Of a stretch of 50,696 nt of DNA, positions 24,566-31,876 are shown piece after piece. The DNA is from SFHK01 sp964554795 (GTDB lineage: Bacteria; Bacillota; Clostridia; Christensenellales; Aristaeellaceae). Position 1 is the stretch's first letter, and every line of letters starts with the position of its first letter. The DNA is taken from assembly GCA_964554795.1 (NCBI GenBank), contig CAZKQB010000018.1:1-50696 (forward strand), read 5' to 3'. Below the pieces are notes generated by a model, which ran no database searches, was not told the origin of the DNA, and saw nothing but the letters and a program-made list of their open reading frames with translations. Made by a program: the position numbers and the translations under genes.

Positions 24566-26569
24566 TTGGAAGAAAAAAAACGCGGAATTCTGAAAAGTGT
24601 AGTGATCTACGCGATCATCCTCGCCGGAATTTTTCTGGTGATTCACATGCTCGGATCGCCCGCGAGAAAAAGCGATCCCATTCGTCTTGCCTACAATGAG
24701 CTGCTCGACTGGGTGGAGAGCGACCTGAAGGTTGAACGCGATCTTCCTGGCGGCGATGAAGCGCACACCATCCAGAGCCTCATCATCGTAAGCAATGAGC
24801 TGGTCGGCATTCGCAACGATTCCAAAATCACTGCTACCGCCCTTTCCACCTCAAACTACGATTTCTACTGCACCCTCCCCAGTCAGGAAAGGTTCTACGA
24901 AGACGTGAAGAGCATCTATGAAAAGGTGCTCGGTGAAGCCGTCAGCCCTACCGAATATACCTTCACCTTCGCCACGCAGAATCCCGAAAGTGTCGGCTGG
25001 TGGGTCGAGCTGATTCCGATCATCGTCATGGTTGTGCTGTTCGCTCTGATGATGCTGTTCATCATGCGCGCCCAGTCCGCGGGCCCCAATAAGGGCGCCG
25101 CCTCGTTTATCCATGGCCGCACAAAGCTCACCGATCCCAGCAAGAACGTCGTTCGCTATGGCGACGTAGCGGGTGCGGAGGAAGAAAAGGAAGAGCTGAA
25201 GGAGGTTGTCGACTTCCTGAAATCGCCGGAGAAGTATACCAAGGTCGGCGCGCGCATTCCAAAGGGCGTTCTGCTGATTGGCCCGCCCGGTACCGGTAAG
25301 ACGCTGCTTGCCAAGGCCGTAGCCGGCGAAGCCGGCGTGCCTTTCTTCACGATTTCCGGTTCCGAATTTATGGAAATGTACGTAGGCGTCGGTGCATCTC
25401 GCGTCCGCGACCTATTTGATCAGGCCAAGCGCAACGCTCCCTCTATCATCTTCATCGATGAAATCGACGCAATCGGCCGACAGAGGGGCACCGGCCTCGG
25501 CGGAAGTCACGACGAGCGCGAGCAGACGCTCAACCAGCTGCTCGTCGAAATGGACGGCTTTACTCAGAACGCGGGCGTCATCGTTATGGCTGCCACCAAC
25601 CGCAGCGACATCCTCGACCCCGCTTTGCTCCGCCCCGGTCGCTTTGACCGTCAGGTACTCGTGAACTACCCGGATGTCAAGGGGCGCGAAGAAATCCTGA
25701 AAGTACATTCGCGCGGCAAGCCGCTGGCCAAGAGCGTTGATCTTCACCTGATCGCCGTGATCACTCCCTACTTCACCGGTGCGGATTTGGCCAATGTAAT
25801 GAATGAAGCTGCACTTCTGACTGCCCGCACCAATCAGACCGAAATCACGATGGACACCATCGAGGAGTCCATCAACCGCGTATCGATGGGTCTTCAGAAG
25901 AAATCTCACGTGATCCCCCCGAACGACAAGAAGCTCGTAGCCTATCACGAGGCCGGGCACGCCATCGTTGCCTACGTCATTCCCGAATGTGAGCGCGTGC
26001 AGGAGATCACTACCATCCCACGCGGCATGGCAGGCGGCTACACAAAGTATATGCCCGATGAGAGCACGCACTATATTACCAGCGCCCGTCTGCGCGCCCG
26101 CATTGCCTCCGCTATGGGCGGCCTGTGCGCAGAGATGCTCGTGTTCGGCGACGTCACAACCGGCTCCACCAGCGACATCAAGCAGGCTACGAATACCGCC
26201 CGCGCGATGGTTACCGAGTATGGCATGAGCGAGCTCGGCCCCATCTTCCTCTCCGGCGACCATGAAATCTTCCTTGGAAAGAACTTCCAGCAGACCAATG
26301 CCGGCCTGAGTGAAGAAATGAACCGCCAAGTTGACCAGCAGGTACGCAAGCTGTTGGACGAAGGTGAGCAGCGCGCCACCTCCATTCTGACCGAGAATCG
26401 CGCCAAGCTGGACGCCATCGTCGGTGTACTGATGGAAAAGGAGCATATCGACCGCGAGGAGTTCGAAGCCTTCATGGAGGATCGTCCCTATGATCCCGAA
26501 CGCGCTGAAGCACTGCGTTTCCATCCCGACGCTCCAAAGCCTCAGGCTCCCTCTTCCGAGGAAGCTTAA
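24566..26569 (+). CDS. ftsH: ATP-dependent zinc metalloprotease FtsH
   Basis: A 667-residue membrane-bound AAA+ protease that degrades misassembled membrane proteins and some regulators. Two membrane helices (about 10-29 and 146-167) flank an extracytoplasmic domain. The AAA module has Walker A GPPGTGKT (239-246), Walker B IIFIDE (294-299) and the second region of homology TNRSDILDPALLRPGRFD. The zinc motif HEAGH is at 461-465; the third ligand lies in the TTGSTSDIKQAT region. The start is a TTG with TGAGGA about 9 bases upstream. It is the last gene of the tilS-hpt-ftsH set, with its own promoter and terminator. Length and motif order are normal. Confidence 0.97.
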   Translation: MEEKKRGILKSVVIYAIILAGIFLVIHMLGSPARKSDPIRLAYNELLDWVESDLKVERDLPGGDEAHTIQSLIIVSNELVGIRNDSKITATALSTSNYDFYCTLPSQERFYEDVKSIYEKVLGEAVSPTEYTFTFATQNPESVGWWVELIPIIVMVVLFALMMLFIMRAQSAGPNKGAASFIHGRTKLTDPSKNVVRYGDVAGAEEEKEELKEVVDFLKSPEKYTKVGARIPKGVLLIGPPGTGKTLLAKAVAGEAGVPFFTISGSEFMEMYVGVGASRVRDLFDQAKRNAPSIIFIDEIDAIGRQRGTGLGGSHDEREQTLNQLLVEMDGFTQNAGVIVMAATNRSDILDPALLRPGRFDRQVLVNYPDVKGREEILKVHSRGKPLAKSVDLHLIAVITPYFTGADLANVMNEAALLTARTNQTEITMDTIEESINRVSMGLQKKSHVIPPNDKKLVAYHEAGHAIVAYVIPECERVQEITTIPRGMAGGYTKYMPDESTHYITSARLRARIASAMGGLCAEMLVFGDVTTGSTSDIKQATNTARAMVTEYGMSELGPIFLSGDHEIFLGKNFQQTNAGLSEEMNRQVDQQVRKLLDEGEQRATSILTENRAKLDAIVGVLMEKEHIDREEFEAFMEDRPYDPERAEALRFHPDAPKPQAPSSEEA

Positions 26570-26585
26570 CAAAACCACATACCAG

Positions 26586-26618
26586 TCAGCGGACAGGTTT
26601 TCCTGCCCGCTGATTTTC
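26586..26618 (+). terminator. Terminator of ftsH
   Basis: TCAGCGG-A-CAGG and CCTG-C-CCGCTGA (26586-26613) pair around a TTTT loop with one internal mismatch, followed by ATTTTCTTTT. It begins 16 bases after the ftsH stop. Confidence 0.85.
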
Positions 26619-26829
26619 TTTTCACATCCAAGAAAGCTCCTTCTCCGCTACTGCCCACATCCTTCGCGCTCTTGCTTCTCCCCTTCTCCCCGTCTTAAGG
26701 CAGACAACGCTTCCCACACCTGCGTTTTCTTCCCTTTCATGAGCAGTAACTCCGCTCATCATTCTCTTCCCGAATACGCTTTATCGCGTCAGAACGGAAC
26801 CCTTCCCTTCATTCAGGCTACGAATGTAT
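26614..26829. other. Pyrimidine-rich intergenic stretch, no gene
   Basis: Between the convergent terminators of ftsH and yajC the plus strand is strongly C/T-rich. The minus strand could form small hairpins (GAGC...GCTC, AACGC...GCGTT), but I find no ORF, promoter or known RNA. Confidence 0.35.
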
Positions 26830-26870
26830 AAAAAAACGCCCGGACAGAGGACGAATCCCCATCCGGACGC
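26830..26870 (-). terminator. Terminator of yajC
   Basis: On the minus strand CGTCCGGA and TCCGGGCG pair (one G-T) and are followed by seven T at 26830-26836. It lies just past the yajC stop. Confidence 0.75.
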
Positions 26871-26884
26871 AGTTGAAAATCAAC

Positions 26885-27238
26885 TTAGACCTCAGGCTCC
26901 TTCTCGCTCTCCAGCGGCGCATCCTCAACGGACTTCACTGCCCAGCGAGCCATGTGCATCGTGGTCTTCTGCGCGCCGACGGCAATGATCACCTGATCGT
27001 CGCGAAGGCCAGTCACAGTGCCATAAATGCCACCGATGGTGCAGATACGATCGCCAACCTTCAGGTTGTCGAGCATATCCTTCACAGCCTTGTCCTTCTT
27101 CTTCTGGGGACGAATGAGGAAGAAGTAGAAAAAGACGACCATCAGTACGATCATGATCAGCATGGAAATGAGACTGGATGCGCCCGTCGCATCTCCGCTT
27201 CCGCTGGCTTCGAGCAGATTGAAGAGCATAGTGTTCAT
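26885..27238 (-). CDS. yajC: Preprotein translocase subunit YajC
   Basis: A 117-residue membrane protein of the YajC family, an accessory to the Sec translocase (in E. coli with SecDF). A short N-terminal Ser/Gly-rich stretch leads to one membrane helix (about 24-42, MLIMIVLMVVFFYFFLI), followed by the family signature RPQKKKDKAVKDMLDNLKVGD and TIGGIYGTVTGLRDD. The small cytoplasmic domain ends in an acidic tail. The ATG has AAGGAG upstream. It has its own promoter downstream of tgt; the tgt-yajC pairing is common in bacteria. secD and secF do not follow here. Confidence 0.93.
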   Translation of the reverse strand: MNTMLFNLLEASGSGDATGASSLISMLIMIVLMVVFFYFFLIRPQKKKDKAVKDMLDNLKVGDRICTIGGIYGTVTGLRDDQVIIAVGAQKTTMHMARWAVKSVEDAPLESEKEPEV

Positions 27239-27276
27239 CGTATCGGTTCTCCTTTGACTTGAATTCTACATTCTCT

Positions 27277-27306
27277 ATTATAACATGATTGCCGTCTTAA
27301 AACAAC
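27277..27306 (-). promoter_or_regulatory. Promoter of yajC
   Basis: Minus-strand TATAAT (27277-27282) with TTGTTT (27301-27306) 18 bases upstream. The -10 is perfect, the -35 weak. It lies between tgt and yajC. Confidence 0.5.
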
Positions 27307-27342
27307 GATGAATCATGCCGACTGCGTAAAGTTTCGCAAAAA

Positions 27343-28473
27343 TCACCAGCCACCACGACCATGCGTGGCATAGAAGTCCTCCGCCCAGTCGCGCAGCGCG
27401 TCCTGCTCGATGGCCGTGCGAATCTCCTCCATCATCCTTGTGAGGAAGCGCAGGTTGTGAATCGAACATAGCCGCAGTCCAAAGATTTCCTCCGCCTTCA
27501 GTAGATGGCGGATATAAGCGCGGGAATAATTTCTGCACGCATAGCAGTCGCAGGTTTCATCCAGCGGCGCAAAGTCATGCGCATATTTCGCGTTGCGAAT
27601 GACAAGCCGTCCATTCCGCGTAAATACCGTGCCGTTGCGTGCAACGCGCGTTGCGAGCACACAGTCAAACATATCCACGCCGCGCAACACGCCCTCAATC
27701 AGGCAGTCCGGCGAACCGACACCCATCAGATAGCGTGGCTTCTCCTGCGGCATAACCGGATGAATCGCTTCCAGCATCTCATACATGATTTCCTTGGGTT
27801 CACCCACAGAAAGGCCGCCGATGCCGAAGCCCGGCAGATCGAGCTTAGCCATTTCCTTCGCGCACTCAATGCGCAAATCCTTATAGAACGCGCCCTGAAC
27901 AATGCCAAACAGCGCCTGATCATCTCGGTTTTTTGCGTCCATGCAACGATGCAGCCAGCGAATCGTGCGCTTCATCGCCTTCTGCGCACGGTCGTAATCG
28001 CATGGATACGGCGAGCACTCGTCGAACTGCATCATAATGTCGCTGCCCAGCTTCTCCTGAATGCCAATGGAAACCTCCGGCGAAAAAAAGTGCTTGCTTC
28101 CGTCCAAATGGGAACGGAAGGTAACGCCCTCTTCCGTAAGCTTTCTGAGCGAAGCCAGCGAAAACACCTGAAATCCACCGCTATCGGTGAGAATCGGACG
28201 ATCCCAATTCATGAATCTGTGCAGTCCACCCGCCTCAGCCACCAGCTCCTCGCCGGGACGCAGGTGCAGGTGATATGTGTTGGACAGGATAATCTGCGCG
28301 TTCAGATCCTTCAGTTCCTCCGGAGACACGGTTTTTACCGATGCCTGCGTGCCAACAGGCATGTAAATCGGCGTTTCAATCACGCCGTGCGGCGTATGCA
28401 GACGTCCGCGGCGCGCGCCGGTCTGCTTGCACACGTGCAGAAGCTCAAATTCGAAGGGCTTTGCCAATGCCAT
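27343..28473 (-). CDS. tgt: tRNA-guanine transglycosylase
   Basis: A 376-residue enzyme that exchanges guanine 34 for preQ1 in tRNAs with GUN anticodons, the entry to queuosine. Diagnostic stretches are KQTGARRGRLHTPHG, MPVGTQASVKT, ILTDSGGFQVFSL (nucleophile region), SIGIQEKLGSDIMMQFDECSPYP in part, GGLSVGE and the zinc site CDCYACRNYSRAYIRHLLKAEE with a His later (SIHNL). The length is standard. The only good SD (GGGAGG) lies 2 bases before this ATG but 8 bases before an in-frame TTG two codons later (28467), so translation may start there. No queA is adjacent. The promoter is not clear. Confidence 0.96.
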   Translation of the reverse strand: MALAKPFEFELLHVCKQTGARRGRLHTPHGVIETPIYMPVGTQASVKTVSPEELKDLNAQIILSNTYHLHLRPGEELVAEAGGLHRFMNWDRPILTDSGGFQVFSLASLRKLTEEGVTFRSHLDGSKHFFSPEVSIGIQEKLGSDIMMQFDECSPYPCDYDRAQKAMKRTIRWLHRCMDAKNRDDQALFGIVQGAFYKDLRIECAKEMAKLDLPGFGIGGLSVGEPKEIMYEMLEAIHPVMPQEKPRYLMGVGSPDCLIEGVLRGVDMFDCVLATRVARNGTVFTRNGRLVIRNAKYAHDFAPLDETCDCYACRNYSRAYIRHLLKAEEIFGLRLCSIHNLRFLTRMMEEIRTAIEQDALRDWAEDFYATHGRGGW

Positions 28474-28484
28474 ATCCTCCCGTC

Positions 28485-28516
28485 AAAAAAGGTGACCCGC
28501 CGCTTCACGGATCACC
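28485..28516 (-). terminator. Terminator of the small Ig-domain gene
   Basis: GGTGACCCG (28491-28499) and CGGATCACC (28508-28516) pair with one G-T; on the minus strand six T follow. It separates the Ig gene from tgt. Confidence 0.8.
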
Positions 28517-28540
28517 CGATTGTTCTTCCTCCGAAAACGC

Positions 28541-29017
28541 TCACGCATGACGACGCTTATAGGTCAGAACCCCCAGCGCAGCCAGCCCCATCGCAAGCGC
28601 CGCAAATGCGTACGCAACGGGCATTGAGCCGTCGCCCGATGCCGGCATAATCACCGGCTCAATCACGCGTACGTTTACGTCCACGGACACCACCAGAGTC
28701 TGATCCCTATATGCCTTCAGGCAGTACAGGCCAGCGTCTTCCTCGCTCGCGTTCAACAGATTATAAATCCGCTGGTCGCCATTCTGCTCAATCGGCTCTC
28801 CCTTGAAGTACCATTGCCATGAGGTCGGCTCCACGCCGTCCACACCTACCTCAATCTGCAAATCCTCGCCCGCATTCACAACCGCACTCTGTGTGCGCGT
28901 GGTTATGCGGAACGTGAGATACGTGCGGATGGCTCCGTTTTCGGCTAACGCCGATCCAACGATGAAAAGCATCATCAGCACCAGCGCAAACGCGCGGATT
29001 CCCACTCGCTTTTGCAT
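28541..29017 (-). CDS. Small surface protein with one Ig-like domain and LPXTG-like C-terminus
   Basis: A 158-residue protein with a signal peptide (1-25, ending GSALA), one Ig-like domain (about 40-118) with the I-set pattern SWQWYFKGEPI ... NASEEDAGLYCLKA, and a C-terminal part that looks like a cell-wall sorting signal: MPASGDGS (124-131), a hydrophobic helix (133-152) and the basic tail YKRRHA. The motif is not canonical LPXTG, so either a variant sortase uses it or the helix simply anchors the protein. The function is unknown; ligand binding or adhesion would fit. I start at the ATG at 29017, 7 bases after GGGGAGGA. It has its own promoter and terminator. Confidence 0.78.
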   Translation of the reverse strand: MQKRVGIRAFALVLMMLFIVGSALAENGAIRTYLTFRITTRTQSAVVNAGEDLQIEVGVDGVEPTSWQWYFKGEPIEQNGDQRIYNLLNASEEDAGLYCLKAYRDQTLVVSVDVNVRVIEPVIMPASGDGSMPVAYAFAALAMGLAALGVLTYKRRHA

Positions 29018-29068
29018 CCGTATTCCTCCCCAAGGCAAAAGCCCATTCAATCCCATATCATATATTTT

Positions 29069-29097
29069 ATTCTATTGCATTTCCTTCCTGGTTTCAA
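29069..29097 (-). promoter_or_regulatory. Promoter of the small Ig-domain gene
   Basis: Minus-strand TTGAAA (29092-29097) and TAGAAT (29069-29074) are 17 bases apart. The start near 29062 leaves a 45-base leader. Confidence 0.6.
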
Positions 29098-29205
29098 GTT
29101 TTTCGGCAAAATGGATTTTAATCGCAATTTATTTGTAATAATCGTATAATTTCGTAATGTTTATTCATATTTTTATAATACATTCCATTGTGAAAGAGTC
29201 AAATA

Positions 29206-29245
29206 GAAAGCGCCCGAAGGGCGTCGAAGCCCTTCGGGCACTTTC
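29206..29245 (-). terminator. Terminator of rhaA
   Basis: A 17-bp stem with one G-T pair (29206-29222 with 29229-29245) and a 6-base loop begins about 30 bases after the rhaA stop. The following T-run is weak (CTTTCTATTT). Confidence 0.75.
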
Positions 29246-29274
29246 CTGATGTTTGCATAAACCTTCCCGTACAA

Positions 29275-30546
29275 TTATGCGCGCTTGAGAAGAACTTCCT
29301 TTTCATACTTGCGGACTTCCTCCAGCCAGCTCTCGCCAACCGGAACGCCCTGCTTCAGGCAGTACATATCCCACACCTGCGCAAACGGACGGCTCTTGGC
29401 TTCTTCCTGACCCGCAAGACGGCCGGTATAGTCGAAGTCCGCTTCGAGCCTGCGCAGCTCGTCGTTGGGCGTAAGGTAGGCCTGCAGGATGGCCTTCTGA
29501 GCGTTGCGTACGCCGATGACCCACGCAGCCACACGGTTGATGGATGCGTCGAAGTAATCCAGCGCGCAGAACACACGGTCTTCGTAGTGATTGGCCACGA
29601 TCTCATTAAAGATACGAGCCGTTTCGGTATCCCAGATGACGACGTGGTCGCTGTCCCAGCGCACGGGGCGAGAGATGTGCAGAAGAATCTTCGGCATAAA
29701 CTGCAATACGGCGCTGATCTTATCGGAAACCTGCTCGGTGGGATGGAAGTGACCGGTGTCCAGCGTGAGCATTTTGTTGCGGGTAAGCGCATAGCCCATC
29801 ATCAGCTCGTTGGAGCCGACGGTGTAGCTTTCCACGCCGATGCCGAACAGCTTACTTTCCACGCCGTCCATAACATGCTCCTCGGAAATATTCTTCGTAG
29901 CCGTAAAAATTTCGTCCAGCGCGGCAACCATGCGGGCGCGCGGGCCGTCGGTATCAGCGGGCGTATCCTTGTAGCCATCGGGCATCCAGTGGTTGATCAC
30001 GCAGGGCTGACCCTGTGCCTTGCCAAACGCTTCGCCAATTTCGCGGCAGCGCTTGCCGTGCTCAATCCAGAACCTTCTATGCGCTTCGTTCGTAGAGGCC
30101 AGCGTAAAGCCGTCTTCCGCATAGGGATGGGAGAAATACGTAGGATTGAAGTCCAACGCAAGCTTGTTTTCGCTTGCAAAGTCCATCCAGTCAGAAAACT
30201 GCTCGGCCGTATAGGCGTCGCGATCGATCTTTTTGCCATGCAGCTCGGCGTAGCTTGCGTGCAGATTCAGCTTCTTCTTGCCGGGGATCATCGAAATAGC
30301 CTTCAGGAAGTCCGCGCGCAGCTCGTCGCCGTTGCGGGCACGGCCTGGATAGTTGCCGGTAGTCTGAATGCCGCCGGATGCGCCGCCGCCCACGCCCTCG
30401 CAGCCAACAACGTCGTCACCCTGCCAGCAATGCATGGAGACGGTAAACTGCGCCGCCTTCTCCATCGCCTTTTCCACGTCGATTCCCTTTTCGGAATATA
30501 CTTCCTTCGCGTAGTCAAAACCGGACAGTATCATTTTTTCGGTCAT
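29275..30546 (-). CDS. rhaA: L-rhamnose isomerase
   Basis: A 423-residue cytoplasmic isomerase that turns L-rhamnose into L-rhamnulose, first step of rhamnose breakdown. HCWQGDDVVGCE, GGIQTTGNYPGRARN, KLNLHASYAE, NHWMPDG, ESKLFGIGVESYTVGSNE, LDTGHFHPTE and HISRPVRWDSDHVV are all characteristic and contain the metal-binding Glu, Asp and His residues. The length matches the family (about 420). No rhaB, rhaD, transporter or regulator is next to it, which is unusual. I start at MTEKMILSGF, with GGAGG 10 bases upstream. The frame stays open to 31005 antisense to secG but without a start signal. Between SD and start lies a two-codon frame, ATG ATA TGA, whose stop overlaps the start. Confidence 0.95.
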   Translation of the reverse strand: MTEKMILSGFDYAKEVYSEKGIDVEKAMEKAAQFTVSMHCWQGDDVVGCEGVGGGASGGIQTTGNYPGRARNGDELRADFLKAISMIPGKKKLNLHASYAELHGKKIDRDAYTAEQFSDWMDFASENKLALDFNPTYFSHPYAEDGFTLASTNEAHRRFWIEHGKRCREIGEAFGKAQGQPCVINHWMPDGYKDTPADTDGPRARMVAALDEIFTATKNISEEHVMDGVESKLFGIGVESYTVGSNELMMGYALTRNKMLTLDTGHFHPTEQVSDKISAVLQFMPKILLHISRPVRWDSDHVVIWDTETARIFNEIVANHYEDRVFCALDYFDASINRVAAWVIGVRNAQKAILQAYLTPNDELRRLEADFDYTGRLAGQEEAKSRPFAQVWDMYCLKQGVPVGESWLEEVRKYEKEVLLKRA

Positions 30547-30583
30547 ATCATGCTCGCCTCCGTAATGATTTTCAGTCAACTCT

Positions 30584-30612
30584 ATTCTATCGCATCCCGC
30601 GAGCTTTGTAAA
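30584..30612 (-). promoter_or_regulatory. Promoter of rhaA
   Basis: Minus-strand TTTACA (30607-30612) and TAGAAT (30584-30589) are 17 bases apart, giving a leader of about 30 bases. Confidence 0.6.
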
Positions 30613-30677
30613 GCTGTGTAGCCGCTTATTTTTCGCAATTTGATGCGTTATTTTTTCATATTTCTTCGTAAAAACAG

Positions 30678-30706
30678 TTGCCACGGGGGCAAAGTCATGA
30701 TATAAT
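30678..30706 (+). promoter_or_regulatory. Promoter of secG
   Basis: TTGCCA (30678-30683) and TATAAT (30701-30706) are 17 bases apart. The -35 lies in a small inverted repeat (TTGCC-ACGG-GGGCAA). Confidence 0.65.
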
Positions 30707-30772
30707 ACATTGTGTTTTGTGCCTTGCCCGCACGATTCATTCGTGCAACGCAAATTCGAGGAGGAGTTCTCA

Positions 30773-31684
30773 ATGTCTGTCATCATCAGTATTGTCCTGA
30801 TTCTCGTTTCCCTTGTACTTATTGTTGCCGTTCTGATGCAGGAAGGCAATAAGCAGGGACTCGGTGCCATCAGTGGAGCCGCCGATACCTTCCTTGGGAA
30901 AAACAAGTCCAAGAGTGCCGAAGGCAAGCTGCTTACCATCACGAAAATCGCTGCGGCGATCTTCGTTGTCATTGCAATCCTCGCTACCTGGCTGAACGCC
31001 CGCACCTACAACATCCTCTTCTACGATGAGGATGGCAACGAATTCTTCCCCTCGCTTGAAGCGCAGGTGCAGTATTCTGAGTTTGCCTATCTGTATGGTC
31101 TGACGGACGAAGAGCCCACCGTCACCTATGACCAGCTGAACGAGAGCATCACCGATGTGGACGAAAAGCGCGTTTCCCTCGCCTACAATGCCGAGATCAG
31201 CGAGGCCTCCTATCCGACGCCTGCGAAGGAAGGCTATGTCGGCCACTGGGAGCCTGCTTTGCCCGAAAAGATGGGACGCAAAACCATTGAAACGCACGTC
31301 GTTTATGAAATCGGCACCTACGCTCTGACCATCAATCTGCAGCCCATCCCCTCTGAGGATGAAACTGTAGACGACAGCGCTCAGGAGATTTGGAGCAAGG
31401 AGTTTACGTATCAGGATACGCTTGACGCCGAGGCGATCAAGGCTGAGCTTGAAATTCCTGAGGTAGAAGGCTATGCCATCACTTGGAGCGAGGACATTCC
31501 TGAGACAATGCCCGGCAATGCTGTTACGATCACGGTTTCCTACACGGCAAACGAGCCTGTGGAGGCCTCTCCCGCAGAAGCAACGCCGGTAGAAGCGTCC
31601 GTTGAGACAGTCGAGATTGAAACGACTCCCGTCGCCGAAGCCACTGCAACTGACGCTACGCCCGCTGAAGGCGAAACGAAGTAA
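30773..31684 (+). CDS. secG: SecG translocase subunit with long extracytoplasmic extension
   Basis: Residues 1-75 are a complete SecG: two membrane helices (3-22 and 54-74) joined by the conserved loop QEGNKQGLGAISGAADTFLGKNKSK. SecG normally ends about here, at 75-110 residues. This protein goes on to 303. With the usual SecG topology (both ends outside) residues 76-303 lie outside the cell. They contain two similar-looking beta-rich units (about 145-182, YPTPAKEGYVGHWEPALPE, and 228-260, VEGYAITWSEDIPETMPG), which recall surface repeats of the Listeria-Bacteroides (Flg_new) kind, and a Thr/Glu/Ala/Pro tail (261-303) like the low-complexity parts of the giant Ig protein at 40.3-50.5 kb. GAGGAGGAG precedes the ATG. 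rnr follows, as in many Firmicutes. Confidence 0.88.
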   Translation: MSVIISIVLILVSLVLIVAVLMQEGNKQGLGAISGAADTFLGKNKSKSAEGKLLTITKIAAAIFVVIAILATWLNARTYNILFYDEDGNEFFPSLEAQVQYSEFAYLYGLTDEEPTVTYDQLNESITDVDEKRVSLAYNAEISEASYPTPAKEGYVGHWEPALPEKMGRKTIETHVVYEIGTYALTINLQPIPSEDETVDDSAQEIWSKEFTYQDTLDAEAIKAELEIPEVEGYAITWSEDIPETMPGNAVTITVSYTANEPVEASPAEATPVEASVETVEIETTPVAEATATDATPAEGETK

Positions 31685-31698
31685 GCAAGCAAAGAAAG

Positions 31699-31733
31699 CG
31701 GCATGCAGCACAAACGCTGTATGCTGTTTTTTT
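31699..31733 (+). terminator. Terminator of secG
   Basis: GCATGCAGC (31701-31709) and GCTGTATGC (31716-31724) pair with one G-T, followed by TG and seven T. A weaker AGCCT/AGGCT hairpin with T5 follows near 31785-31810. Confidence 0.8.
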
Positions 31734-31876
31734 CTGCGATTTTTCCCTTCGTCGTTTCCGTTGCCAATTTAGACCCGCTGTTTCAAGCCTTTTAACCTAC
31801 AGGCTTTTTCCGCGAATGCATTTCTCCTTCCCACGACACACTACTAAAAAGACTTTTAAAGGAGCCTCCCATTTCA

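Noticed and set aside
24162..26578. 388-codon minus-strand frame opposite ftsH
   Set aside because: Shadow of ftsH, whose motifs are complete; no start signal on the minus strand.
30546..31005. N-terminal extension of rhaA by about 150 codons
   Set aside because: It lies antisense to secG, beyond the rhaA promoter, and adds nothing like the isomerase family; the start at 30546 has an SD.
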